From Nitrogeniibacter sp050293885 (GTDB lineage: Bacteria > Pseudomonadota > Gammaproteobacteria > Burkholderiales > Rhodocyclaceae), in assembly GCA_050293885.1 (NCBI GenBank), contig JBNKNO010000080.1, positions 1 to 12,599 on the forward strand: a stretch of DNA of 12,599 nucleotides. Direction: 5' to 3'. This document shows positions 1-6,410 of this stretch, one piece after another. A model generated the notes under the pieces. That model was given only the letters and a program-made list of their open reading frames with translations. It had not been told where the DNA came from and did not search any database. Both the position numbers and the translations under genes were made by a program. Each line of letters begins with the position of its first letter. Within the stretch, counting starts at the first letter, position 1.

Positions 1-7
1 GAAGCGA

Positions 8-32
8 CTGACCGCCGACGACATCCGGTCAG
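8..32 (+). terminator. Weak hairpin, possible end of an upstream unit
   Basis: A 7-bp perfect inverted repeat (CTGACCG at 8-14, CGGTCAG at 26-32) with an 11-nt loop lies at the window edge. There is no T tract after it, so termination is only a guess. From here to 247 I see no gene on either strand; long reverse frames in this area are out-of-frame shadows of the binding-protein gene. Confidence 0.2.
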
Positions 33-247
33 AGGAAACTTTCACCGCTCAACAGCCGTCCACAACCTGCGTTGCCCGCGCACGCCTTCGATGCGCCTGC
101 AACGACGGTTGATACCGACCCGGCAAGCCTTGGTCTCGGGCAACTTGCCCGCCCACTTTCGGGCACACTGCCATTCCGGCAATGAGCCGCCGTCAGTGAT
201 GATGATCGCTGCTGAAAAACACCACCAGACACTTCGGAGCCCCATCC

Positions 248-1063
248 ATGAAATTTGCACTTATCGGTGTCCTTGCCGCGCTTTCGATCTCGAGCGCCTG
301 TCACGCGCGCTCGCTCGATGAAGTCCGCAGCAGCGGGACACTTTCGGTCGCCGTCTACACCAAGTTCGCCCCGTTCTCGGACGAAGCCAGCGGCATCGAC
401 ATCGACATTGCCAAGGCGCTCGGCGAGAAGCTCGGCGTCAAGGTCACCTTCCTGCCCTTCGACGCCGACGAGAGCATGGATGACGACCTGCGCAACATGG
501 TCTGGAAGGGCACGCTGCTCGGCTACGGCCCGGCCGATTTGATGATGCACGTGCCGACAGAACCGGCATTTGCCAACCGCAACGAGCAGGTCACCATCTT
601 TGGTGACTACTTCCGCGACAACCTGCAGATCGCGCGCAATGTGGAGCGCATCCCCGAGCTGCGCACCATCGGCGCACTGAAAGACGAGCCGGTGGGTGTT
701 GAACTCGACACCATCGGCGCCGCGATTCTGGCCTCGCCATCTGGTGGGTTCCGGGTCACCGACCTTCACCACTATGTCGACATGAACGAAGCGTTCCGCG
801 ATCTCAAGTCGGGAGCGGTCAGTGCGGTACTCTCGCTGGGCAGTCAGGCCCAGGCCGCGATGGGCAAGGAGGAAGGCTTTGCTGTGGAAATCGCTCCGCT
901 ACCTGGCCGCGTGCCCCCGGCCGGCTGGAGCTTCGGGCTCGCCGTCAAAGCCGACTACACCGGGCTCGCCGGCGCACTCAAGAGCGCCATGGCCGATCTG
1001 GAACAGAACGGCACGCTCGACACCATCTTCGCCAGCCACGGGGTAAAACGGCTGAAACCGTAG
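248..1063 (+). CDS. Periplasmic substrate-binding protein, family 3 (SBP_bac_3), possibly XoxJ/MxaJ-like
   Basis: A 271-aa secreted protein. Residues 1-20 form a Sec signal peptide (MKFALIGVLAALSISSACHA, predicted cut after A20). The mature start has the usual family-3 layout: 'SSGTLSVAVYTKFAPFS', then 'GIDIDIAKALGEKLGVKVTFLPF', and a C-terminal 'LAGALKSAMADLEQNGTLDTIFASHGV' helix. The segment 'MDDDLRNMVWKG..GPADLMMHVP' resembles, from memory, binding proteins encoded beside PQQ-dependent alcohol dehydrogenases (XoxJ/MxaJ type) more than classical amino-acid receptors. The start is supported by GGAG at 236-239, 8 nt upstream. No ABC permease, ATPase, PQQ dehydrogenase or cytochrome gene is visible nearby, so it is an orphan in this window; a partner could lie left of base 1. 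Secretion and fold are fairly certain; the ligand is unknown. Confidence 0.85.
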   Translation: MKFALIGVLAALSISSACHARSLDEVRSSGTLSVAVYTKFAPFSDEASGIDIDIAKALGEKLGVKVTFLPFDADESMDDDLRNMVWKGTLLGYGPADLMMHVPTEPAFANRNEQVTIFGDYFRDNLQIARNVERIPELRTIGALKDEPVGVELDTIGAAILASPSGGFRVTDLHHYVDMNEAFRDLKSGAVSAVLSLGSQAQAAMGKEEGFAVEIAPLPGRVPPAGWSFGLAVKADYTGLAGALKSAMADLEQNGTLDTIFASHGVKRLKP

Positions 1064-1098
1064 GCGGCGCCACCTCGGACCTCCCCCTCGACGCCGCC
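1063..1098 (+). terminator. Possible weak terminator after the orphan binding protein
   Basis: GGCGGCG (1063-1069, overlapping the stop codon) can pair with CGCCGCC (1092-1098) over a 22-nt loop. The loop is long and there is no T tract, so this is only a candidate. Confidence 0.2.
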
Positions 1099-1190
1099 AA
1101 CAATCGTCACCAAGCGCTTTCATTCGAGCGCCGTCGGCGTACGCCAGCGCGGCGGTGTCGGAACACCATGTCATGAGCAGAAGATCAGCC

Positions 1191-1222
1191 ATTAGGGTTC
1201 GCCCCGATTAGGGTTCGCCCCG
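1191..1222. repeat. Tandem 16-bp direct repeat
   Basis: Two perfect head-to-tail copies of ATTAGGGTTCGCCCCG occupy 1191-1206 and 1207-1222, about 115 bp before the TRAP binding-protein start. It may be a slipped-strand duplication or a pair of binding sites on one face of the helix; the sequence alone cannot decide. Confidence 0.85.
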
Positions 1223-1287
1223 GTTGGACAAAACCCCGCACCAGCGCACCATCTGCTTGGCCGAACCGGGCTCGCGCTTGCAGCCGG

Positions 1288-1312
1288 TTCGTACGAATTG
1301 TCGATCCGACAA
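1288..1312 (+). promoter_or_regulatory. Adjacent palindromes in the TRAP operon leader
   Basis: A perfect 10-bp palindrome TTCGTACGAA (1288-1297) directly abuts TTGTCG-ATC-CGACAA (1298-1312), a 6-bp inverted repeat with a 3-nt loop. Together they end 9 nt before the Shine-Dalgarno of the TRAP binding-protein gene. They could be an operator for a dimeric regulator or a short 5'-UTR hairpin. The role is inferred only from position and symmetry. Confidence 0.35.
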
Positions 1313-1334
1313 GACATGAATGGAGGAGGTCTCA

Positions 1335-2426
1335 ATGAAGCAGAACACGCGCCGGACACTGTCCACCCGTTTCGCCGTTGCCGCTCTGGCCATCGCCGGC
1401 ACCACGCTGGCCGCCGCACCACAAGACGCCTTTGCGGACAAGTTGCGCTGGAAGATGCCCGTGGCCTTCGCCACCAAACTGCCCGGCCTGGGCTCGCCAG
1501 CCGCATGGGTCGCCGAGCAATTGAACACCGCCAGTGACGGCTCCATCCAGGTCAAGGTTTTCGAGCCGAAGAAACTGGTTCCGCCGTTCGAGATTCTGCA
1601 AGCCGTCTCCGACGGCAAGGTCAGCGCCGGCTACACCTGGATCGGCTACGACCAGGGCAAGGTACCGGCCGTGCCGCTGTTTGCGGCCGTGCCCTTCGGC
1701 CTCAAGCCCTGGGCCTTCGCCGGTTGGTACATGTACGGCGGTGGTCACGACATGCTGCAGGAGGTCTACAAGAACAAGGGCTTCAACGTACATGCCCAGT
1801 TCTGCGGCATCATCGGCCCAGAAACGGCCGGCTGGTACAAGCAACCGATTACCAGCCTGAAAGACTATGACGGCATGAAGATCCGCTTCGCCGGACTTGG
1901 CGGCAAGGTGCTGCAGAAATTGGGCGCATCGGTGACCATGATGCCGGGCGGCGAGCTTTTCCAGGCGCTCGAAAAAGGCACCATCGACGCCACCGAATTC
2001 TCCATGCCGGCCATCGACCAGATTCTCGGCTTCAACAAGCTCATCAAGAACAACCTCTTCCCCGGTTGGCACCAGCCCTTCACCGCCCAGTACATGCTGA
2101 TCAACGGTGACGACTGGAAGAAAGCCACTAAGGCACAAAAAGCGCTCATCGAAACCACCTGCACGGCAGCGGTAATCCGCGGCCTGGCTGAAGGTGAGTA
2201 CAAGAATGGCGCCGTGCTGGCCAAGCTCGAGAAGGAAGGCATCAACATCGGCCAGATCCCGATGGACATCCTGAAGGAACTGCGCACCGTCTCCGATCAG
2301 GTATTGGCCGAAGAAGCCGCTGCGGACGCCGACTTCAAGCGCGTGCTCGAATCGCAACAGGCCTTCCAGAAGGACTACAACATCTGGGACTCTCGCGCCT
2401 ACCTGCCGGCTGAAGTGATGAAGTGA
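1335..2426 (+). CDS. dctP: TRAP transporter periplasmic binding protein (DctP/TakP-like)
   Basis: A 363-aa periplasmic receptor that captures an organic acid and delivers it to the TRAP membrane pair encoded just downstream. ATG 1335 is preferred over in-frame ATG 1320 because the strong Shine-Dalgarno GGAGGAGG (1322-1329) overlaps the earlier codon and sits 5 nt before the later one. The N-terminus is a signal peptide with an ALAIAG..LAAA core and an expected cut after 'DAFA'. The body has the DctP-family signature 'MKIRFAGLGGKVLQKLGASVTMMPGGELFQALEKGTIDATEFSMPAIDQILGF'; the Arg of 'KIRF' normally salt-bridges the ligand carboxylate. The 'LGG..L..LGA', 'IDATEF' and 'NLFPGWHQPFT' pattern resembles the TakP branch, which binds 2-oxo acids or lactate, more than the C4-dicarboxylate branch. 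Exact substrate is inference; family assignment is strong. Confidence 0.95.
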   Translation: MKQNTRRTLSTRFAVAALAIAGTTLAAAPQDAFADKLRWKMPVAFATKLPGLGSPAAWVAEQLNTASDGSIQVKVFEPKKLVPPFEILQAVSDGKVSAGYTWIGYDQGKVPAVPLFAAVPFGLKPWAFAGWYMYGGGHDMLQEVYKNKGFNVHAQFCGIIGPETAGWYKQPITSLKDYDGMKIRFAGLGGKVLQKLGASVTMMPGGELFQALEKGTIDATEFSMPAIDQILGFNKLIKNNLFPGWHQPFTAQYMLINGDDWKKATKAQKALIETTCTAAVIRGLAEGEYKNGAVLAKLEKEGINIGQIPMDILKELRTVSDQVLAEEAAADADFKRVLESQQAFQKDYNIWDSRAYLPAEVMK

Positions 2427-2433
2427 TCGCCGC

Positions 2434-2452
2434 CCCCGGTTGGAGACCGGGG
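2434..2452 (+). promoter_or_regulatory. First intercistronic stem-loop, dctP-dctQ
   Basis: CCCCGGT (2434-2440) pairs perfectly with ACCGGGG (2446-2452) across loop TGGAG, beginning 7 nt after the dctP stop. No T tract follows, so it is more likely a 3'-end stabiliser or partial attenuator than a full terminator. Such structures commonly let the binding protein be made in excess over its permeases; that role is inferred here. Confidence 0.6.
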
Positions 2453-2462
2453 CCAATGTGAC

Positions 2463-2525
2463 ACTCGGGCCTGTCAATTTTCATCGGGCGGTCGCGTACC
2501 GCCTTGTGAATCGACAGGCCCGAGT
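2463..2525 (+). promoter_or_regulatory. Second, large two-tier stem-loop, dctP-dctQ
   Basis: A 13-bp perfect outer stem pairs ACTCGGGCCTGTC (2463-2475) with GACAGGCCCGAGT (2513-2525). Inside it, a second 6-bp stem pairs GGCGGT (2487-2492) with ACCGCC (2498-2503) over a 5-nt loop, and a few A-T pairs can form between the two tiers. It lies 10 nt after the first hairpin and 61 nt before the dctQ start, and no U tract follows. It probably adjusts the receptor-to-permease ratio or protects the dctP mRNA from 3' decay. Confidence 0.65.
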
Positions 2526-2586
2526 CTGAGTGGCAACACGCCGCAAAGAACGATAACGCACCCCATCAAGCCTGGAGGTTCGCGCC

Positions 2587-3204
2587 ATGAGCATAGATTC
2601 AACGACTGAACTGGACACGCCACCAGACCTGACGGAACTGGAGCACGTGCTGAACCCCCATACGGCGCTGCCAAGTACCACACTGTCGAACGTCATCGAC
2701 ACGATCATCGACAGACTCGGTGCGCTCAGCTCCTGGCTGTGGATCGTGACCGTGGTCGTGATCATGTGGTCCGTCATTGCCCGCTATGGTTTCAATACCG
2801 GCTCCGTCATGCTGGAAGAAATCCAGTGGCATCTGGCGGGTGCTGCCTGGCTCATCGGCCTGTCCTACACGCTGGTGCACGACGACCACGTGCGCGTGGA
2901 CATCTTTCACGAACGCTTCTCGGAGCGCGCACGGGCATGGATCGAGTTCTGCGGCATCCTGTTTCTGCTCTTGCCCTTCCTCGTCATCACCTTCATCGAA
3001 ATTCTGCCCTATGCCATGAGCTCTTTTGAGCAGGCGGAAAGCTCGCCGGCCCCCAACGGCCTGCCTGCGCGCTGGATCATGAAAGCGATCCTGGCACTGT
3101 CCGTCGGCCTGCTCGCCGCAGCCGCACTGTCACGACTGACGCGCACCAGCGCCAAGCTGTTCGGCTGGCCCAAGCGCCGTGTCGAACAGAACAAAACGAC
3201 CTGA
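2587..3204 (+). CDS. dctQ: TRAP transporter small permease (DctQ)
   Basis: A 205-aa inner-membrane protein, the four-helix small subunit of the TRAP transporter. Helices lie at about 49-66, 80-96, 118-140 and 163-182. The family signature is plain: 'E-x-QW' (EEIQWHLAGAAWLIGLSYTLVHDDHVRVDIF, residues 77-107), which links the amphipathic second helix to the conserved HVRVD turn. The start is fixed by GGAGGT (2574-2579), 7 nt before ATG. The first ~35 residues are a hydrophilic acidic extension (MSIDSTTELDTPPDLTELEH...), longer than in many DctQ proteins and likely cytoplasmic. It stands 160 nt after dctP, past the two stem-loops, and 23 nt before dctM, so it is cotranscribed at least with dctM. 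Confidence 0.92.
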   Translation: MSIDSTTELDTPPDLTELEHVLNPHTALPSTTLSNVIDTIIDRLGALSSWLWIVTVVVIMWSVIARYGFNTGSVMLEEIQWHLAGAAWLIGLSYTLVHDDHVRVDIFHERFSERARAWIEFCGILFLLLPFLVITFIEILPYAMSSFEQAESSPAPNGLPARWIMKAILALSVGLLAAAALSRLTRTSAKLFGWPKRRVEQNKTT

Positions 3205-3227
3205 AGCGACCACGGGCAAAGACAATC

Positions 3228-4595
3228 ATGGAAATTACAACGATCTTCGTCATCGGCATGTTCGCCACCTTTGGTGTGCTGCTGTTCACCGGGTTCCCCG
3301 TGGCCTGGGTACTCGCCGGCACCGCCCTCATGTGGGCCACCATCGGCATCGTCGCTGTCGACTACTTCGACGCGAGCCTGTGGTTCGACTGGGGCAGTTC
3401 GATCGGGCTGGTGCCCGAACGGCTGTGGGCGCTGGTCCAGAGCGAAACCCTGGTCGCGCTGCCCATGTTCATTTTCATGGGCATCATGCTCGACCAGTCC
3501 GGCGTCGCCGAGCGGCTGATGAAGAACATGGTCAAGTTGTTCGGCGGCGTGCGCGGCGGCTACGCGGTTACCGTGGTGGTCATCGGCGTGATCCTGGCCG
3601 CCACCACCGGCATCATCGGCGCATCGGTGGTACTGCTGGGCATGTTGTCATTGCCCATCATGATGAAGAGCGGCTACTCCAAGGAGCTGGCCGTTGGCAC
3701 CGCCTGTGCGTCAGGCACGCTCGGCATCCTCATTCCACCATCGATCATGCTGGTACTGATGGCCGACCGCCTCGCCAACCCCGACGCATCGGTCGGCGAC
3801 CTGTTCATGGGCGCCCTCTTCCCCGGCATCATCCTCGGCTCGCTGTACGTAGGCTATGTGTTGCTGTTCGCCTACTTGCGCCCAAACGCCGCGCCGGTCG
3901 ACCCGAACCGGGAGCCGATCACCTGGTCCGTCGTGTGGGATGTTCTCAAAGCCGTGCTACCGACCACCGGACTGATCCTCGCCGTGCTCGGCTCGATCTT
4001 CGCCGGCATCGCCACCCCCACCGAAGCCTCCGGCGTGGGTGCCGCCGGCGCCATGGGTCTGGCCGCCGTCAATCGACGCCTCAACTTCAAGGTGATGCGC
4101 GACTCGATCCGCTCGACCACCACCACCGCATCGTTCATCTTCGCCATCTTCTTCGGCGCCACGGCGTTTTCGGTCGTACTGCGCGGCCTCGGTGGCGACG
4201 AAGTCATCGAAAACATGCTGACCGGTCTGCCGCTGGGCCCGGATGGCATTCTGTTGGTCATCCTGCTCACCGTCTTTCTGCTCGGCTTCTTCCTCGACTG
4301 GATCGAAATCACCCTGATCATCCTGCCCCTGGTCGCGCCGGTGGTGCAGTCGCTCGGCTTCGACCTGGTGTGGTTCACCATCATGTTCGCGGTGTGCCTG
4401 CAAACCTCCTTCCTCACCCCACCGGTCGGCTTCGCGCTGTTCTACATCAAGGGCGTGTGCCCCCCAGACATCAAGGTCTCCCACATCTACCGCGGCGTCA
4501 TGCCCTTCATCGGCCTGCAACTGATCGGTCTGGCGCTGGTGTACTTCTTTCCCAAGATCGTCACCTGGCTTCCCTCGGTCGCTTACAGCAACTGA
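3228..4595 (+). CDS. dctM: TRAP transporter large permease (DctM)
   Basis: A 455-aa polytopic inner-membrane protein that forms the ion-coupled translocation path of the TRAP system; the family uses a Na+ or H+ gradient, not ATP. The length is slightly above the usual ~425-430 aa. DctM landmarks are present: 'ALPMFIFMGIMLDQSGVAERLMKNM' near residue 80, 'GTLGILIPPSIMLVLMADRL' near 165, 'GIATPTEASGVGAAGAMGLA' near 260, and 'LQTSFLTPPVGFALFYIKGVCPP' near 395. About a dozen hydrophobic helices span the protein. ATG 3228 has only a weak purine-rich upstream site (AAAGA at 3220-3224), which suggests translational coupling to dctQ, 23 nt upstream. It is the last gene of the operon and is followed by a strong hairpin. 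The reverse-strand frames over it are shadows. Confidence 0.95.
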   Translation: MEITTIFVIGMFATFGVLLFTGFPVAWVLAGTALMWATIGIVAVDYFDASLWFDWGSSIGLVPERLWALVQSETLVALPMFIFMGIMLDQSGVAERLMKNMVKLFGGVRGGYAVTVVVIGVILAATTGIIGASVVLLGMLSLPIMMKSGYSKELAVGTACASGTLGILIPPSIMLVLMADRLANPDASVGDLFMGALFPGIILGSLYVGYVLLFAYLRPNAAPVDPNREPITWSVVWDVLKAVLPTTGLILAVLGSIFAGIATPTEASGVGAAGAMGLAAVNRRLNFKVMRDSIRSTTTTASFIFAIFFGATAFSVVLRGLGGDEVIENMLTGLPLGPDGILLVILLTVFLLGFFLDWIEITLIILPLVAPVVQSLGFDLVWFTIMFAVCLQTSFLTPPVGFALFYIKGVCPPDIKVSHIYRGVMPFIGLQLIGLALVYFFPKIVTWLPSVAYSN

Positions 4596-4607
4596 CGACG
4601 AATGTCT

Positions 4608-4649
4608 GTCGCAACGGCGCCGCCAGCAACAGGGCGGCGCCGTTGCGAC
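4608..4649 (+). terminator. 17-bp perfect hairpin ending the TRAP operon
   Basis: GTCGCAACGGCGCCGCC (4608-4624) pairs perfectly with GGCGGCGCCGTTGCGAC (4633-4649) across an 8-nt loop, starting 12 nt after the dctM stop. The stem is very GC-rich, but the following bases (GTTCACAG) are not a U tract, so it may work mainly as a 3' mRNA protector or a U-tract-independent terminator. Confidence 0.7.
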
Positions 4650-4727
4650 GTTCACAGCCGGTAAGGGCGGAAATAATCCACAACCGGGTTCCCCAATGAA
4701 GATTCGCGCCTAGACTCAAGATGACAA

Positions 4728-4762
4728 GGGCGTGTTCACGGCAAACACACCGGAACACGCCC
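4728..4762 (+). promoter_or_regulatory. Inverted repeat upstream of the flavin oxidoreductase
   Basis: GGGCGTGTTC (4728-4737) is the perfect reverse complement of GAACACGCCC (4753-4762). After one bulged A, a further 3 bp (CGG/CCG) close an 8-nt loop. It ends 37 nt before the ATG of the oxidoreductase gene. It could be an operator or a leader hairpin. No convincing -35/-10 pair is visible around it. Confidence 0.4.
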
Positions 4763-4785
4763 ACCGGCCTTTCCCCGCCTCATCC

Positions 4786-4797
4786 TGCACAGGTGCA
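4786..4797 (+). promoter_or_regulatory. Ribosome binding site inside a small palindrome
   Basis: TGCAC-AG-GTGCA (4786-4797) is a 5-bp inverted repeat whose centre contains the AGGTG Shine-Dalgarno (4791-4795), 4 nt before ATG 4800. In RNA the 2-nt loop is too tight for the full stem, but the symmetry could partly mask the site or bind a regulator. Confidence 0.3.
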
Positions 4798-4799
4798 CC

Positions 4800-6059
4800 A
4801 TGCAATCGACCGCTGACACCCTGTTTTCTCCCCTCCGTATCGGCACGCTCGAACTGCCGGCACGGCTGTTCAAGACGGCCACCGCCGAAACGCGCGCCAC
4901 CGCCGATGGCTACGTCACCGACGAACTCGTCGACTTCTACCGGCTGCTTGCCTGCGGTGAAACGCCGCTCATCATCACCGGCAACATCTACATCAGCCAG
5001 CAAGCCAAATCGGCCCCGCGCCAGACCGGCGCCGACACCGACGACAAGATTCCGGGGCTGACGCGCATCACCGAGGCCGTTCACGCGCAGGGTGGCCGCA
5101 TCTTTGCGCAACTCAATCATTGCGGCCGCCAGGTGGTGCCCGACTTCGTCGGCGCCACCGATGTCGTTTCCGCCTCCAACGTGAAAGACCTGCTCACCGG
5201 CACCAAACCGCGTGCCCTGGGCGCCGACGAAATCGCCGCCATTGCCGACGACTTCGGCGAAGCCGCCCGACGCTGCCAGGCCGCCGGTTTCGACGGCGTG
5301 CAGATGCACTCGGCCAATGGCTACCTCATGAGCCAGTTCCTCACGCCCTATACCAACCGACGCGACGACGACTATGGCGGCTCGCTCGAGAAGCGCACGC
5401 GTTTCGCACGCGAGGTGTTGGCGGCGATTCGCGCGCGTGTGGGGCCCGACTTTCCCGTCATCATCAAAATGAACGGCGCCGACGCGCTACCGCTGCGGCC
5501 CGGCCTCAAGACCGACGAACTGGCCGCGATGGCAAAGATCATGGAAGACGCCGGCGTCGACGCCGTCGAAATCTCCGTCGGCCATTACGAATCGGGCTTT
5601 CCCATGGTGCGCGGCACCTTCGAGCACGGCCTGCGCGCCATGGTACGCGGCAGCATGGCGCATTTGCCGCTGGTGCGTCGCACCTTCATGCGCGTTTTCC
5701 GGCCGCTGGTCGCGGTCGCGTGCAACCTGTTGTGGAAAGGTCGCGAAGGCTTCAATCTCGACTACGCCCCCACCTTCAAATCAAAACTCTCGATTCCGGT
5801 CATCTGCCTGGGCGGCTTTCGCACCCGCGCCATCATGGAAGCCGCGCTTGCCAACGGCCTGTGCGACGCCGTCTCTGCCGGGCGGCCGTTTCTCGCCGAT
5901 CCGTTTTTCTTCGCCCACACCCGCGATGGCGTACCCGGTCCGCGCTGTGTGGACTGCAACGCCTGCGTCGGCCACCTCGGCGCCCAACCAGCAGATTGCT
6001 ATCACCCCTATGTGCGCGCCGAGAAGGACGCCATGCTCGCACGCCTGGCCGACGTCTGA
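4800..6059 (+). CDS. Old Yellow Enzyme-family NADH:flavin oxidoreductase with C-terminal Cys cluster
   Basis: A 419-aa cytoplasmic FMN enzyme with a TIM-barrel fold that likely reduces an activated C=C bond with NAD(P)H. Barrel start 'LFSPLRIGTLELPARLFKTAT' (8-28); 'AQLNHCGRQ' (103-111); substrate-anion pair in 'HSANGYL' (H170, N173, with Y175 at the family's proton-donor position); signature 'QFLTPYTNRRDDDYGGSLEKRTRF' (179-202); FMN phosphate loop 'PVICLGGF' (333-340) and 'SAGRPFLADP' (359-368). The C-terminus carries C383, C386, C389 and C400, as in 2,4-dienoyl-CoA reductase-type members that hold a 4Fe-4S cluster, but the spacing is CxxCxxC-x10-C. The protein stops soon after, so it lacks the flavodoxin-like FAD/NADPH half of full-length FadH. 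It stands 204 nt past the TRAP operon behind a hairpin, so it is probably separately transcribed. Substrate unknown. Confidence 0.9.
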   Translation: MQSTADTLFSPLRIGTLELPARLFKTATAETRATADGYVTDELVDFYRLLACGETPLIITGNIYISQQAKSAPRQTGADTDDKIPGLTRITEAVHAQGGRIFAQLNHCGRQVVPDFVGATDVVSASNVKDLLTGTKPRALGADEIAAIADDFGEAARRCQAAGFDGVQMHSANGYLMSQFLTPYTNRRDDDYGGSLEKRTRFAREVLAAIRARVGPDFPVIIKMNGADALPLRPGLKTDELAAMAKIMEDAGVDAVEISVGHYESGFPMVRGTFEHGLRAMVRGSMAHLPLVRRTFMRVFRPLVAVACNLLWKGREGFNLDYAPTFKSKLSIPVICLGGFRTRAIMEAALANGLCDAVSAGRPFLADPFFFAHTRDGVPGPRCVDCNACVGHLGAQPADCYHPYVRAEKDAMLARLADV

Positions 6060-6069
6060 CTCGACCCCG

Positions 6070-6167
6070 NNNNNNNNNNNNNNNNNNNNNNNNNNNNNNN
6101 NNNNNNNNNNNNNNNNNNNNNNNNNNNNNNNNNNNNNNNNNNNNNNNNNNNNNNNNNNNNNNNNNNN
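6070..6167. other. Assembly gap (98 N)
   Basis: A run of N separates two contigs. The flanks share no long overlap: the left ends 10 nt past the oxidoreductase stop, the right begins CCGACGTGCGTGCC. The true length and any gene inside are unknown, so adjacency of the oxidoreductase and acyltransferase genes is a scaffold claim only. Confidence 0.95.
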
Positions 6168-6324
6168 CCGACGTGCGTGCCCCGTTCAGCATGCTGAGAC
6201 GTGAACTCGCCATGGGTCCGCTCCCTACCCCGGTTCATTTGCACCGATGCGTTTTCGGTGACAAGGCGTGAGGACATTCCACACCGCATTTCCCCTGGGG
6301 GCGCCAGCCATACCCGCGCTGACG
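6168..6324. other. Gene-poor stretch after the first gap
   Basis: No complete gene is supported here. It contains a perfect 12-bp palindrome TCAGCATGCTGA (6186-6197). On the reverse strand an ATG at 6213-6211 has GGGAG 7 nt upstream and reads MASSRLSMLNGARTS before entering the N run, so a gene start truncated by the gap is possible but unproven. Confidence 0.4.
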
Positions 6325-6363
6325 AATAATCGTTCCCAATTATTGATCCGCAAGTCATACAAT
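6325..6363 (+). promoter_or_regulatory. AT-rich inverted repeat and candidate promoter before the FeeM-PilZ gene
   Basis: In otherwise GC-rich DNA, AATAAT (6325-6330) and ATTATT (6339-6344) form an inverted repeat over 8 nt, followed by TACAAT (6358-6363), a good -10 match. The best upstream hexamer, TTCCCA (6333-6338), is a poor -35 at 19-bp spacing, so an activator may be needed. Transcription would start near 6370, about 40 nt before ATG 6411. The repeat looks faintly Fur-box-like but does not match closely enough to name. Confidence 0.35.
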
Positions 6364-6410
6364 CGGGCGCTAACCCCCGTTTGCGCACGCCTTTGCGGCT
6401 GCGCGCCCCG

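Noticed and set aside
29..772. Long reverse-strand reading frame overlapping the first binding-protein gene
   Set aside because: No recognisable domain. It is opposite a well-supported secreted protein and reflects GC-rich codon bias.
1267..1282. Possible sigma-54 promoter (GG at 1268-1269, TTGCA at 1278-1282) before dctP
   Set aside because: The GG/GC spacing is right and TTGCA matches, but the -24 half matches only the GG of TGGCACG; in such GC-rich DNA this is easily chance.
1332..2477. 381-residue reverse frame opposite dctP
   Set aside because: Low-complexity Gly/Val/His-rich translation typical of an antisense shadow; dctP on the other strand has strong family motifs and a ribosome site.
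2434..4649. The strong GC-rich hairpins as REP elements serving the RAYT
   Set aside because: They lack the conserved GTAG/GGAG tetranucleotide next to the stem, differ from each other in sequence, and lie exactly at operon positions where regulatory or terminating stems are expected.
3179..4699. 506-residue forward frame overlapping dctM in another phase
   Set aside because: Arg/His/Pro-rich out-of-frame translation; dctM itself has the complete TRAP large-permease pattern.
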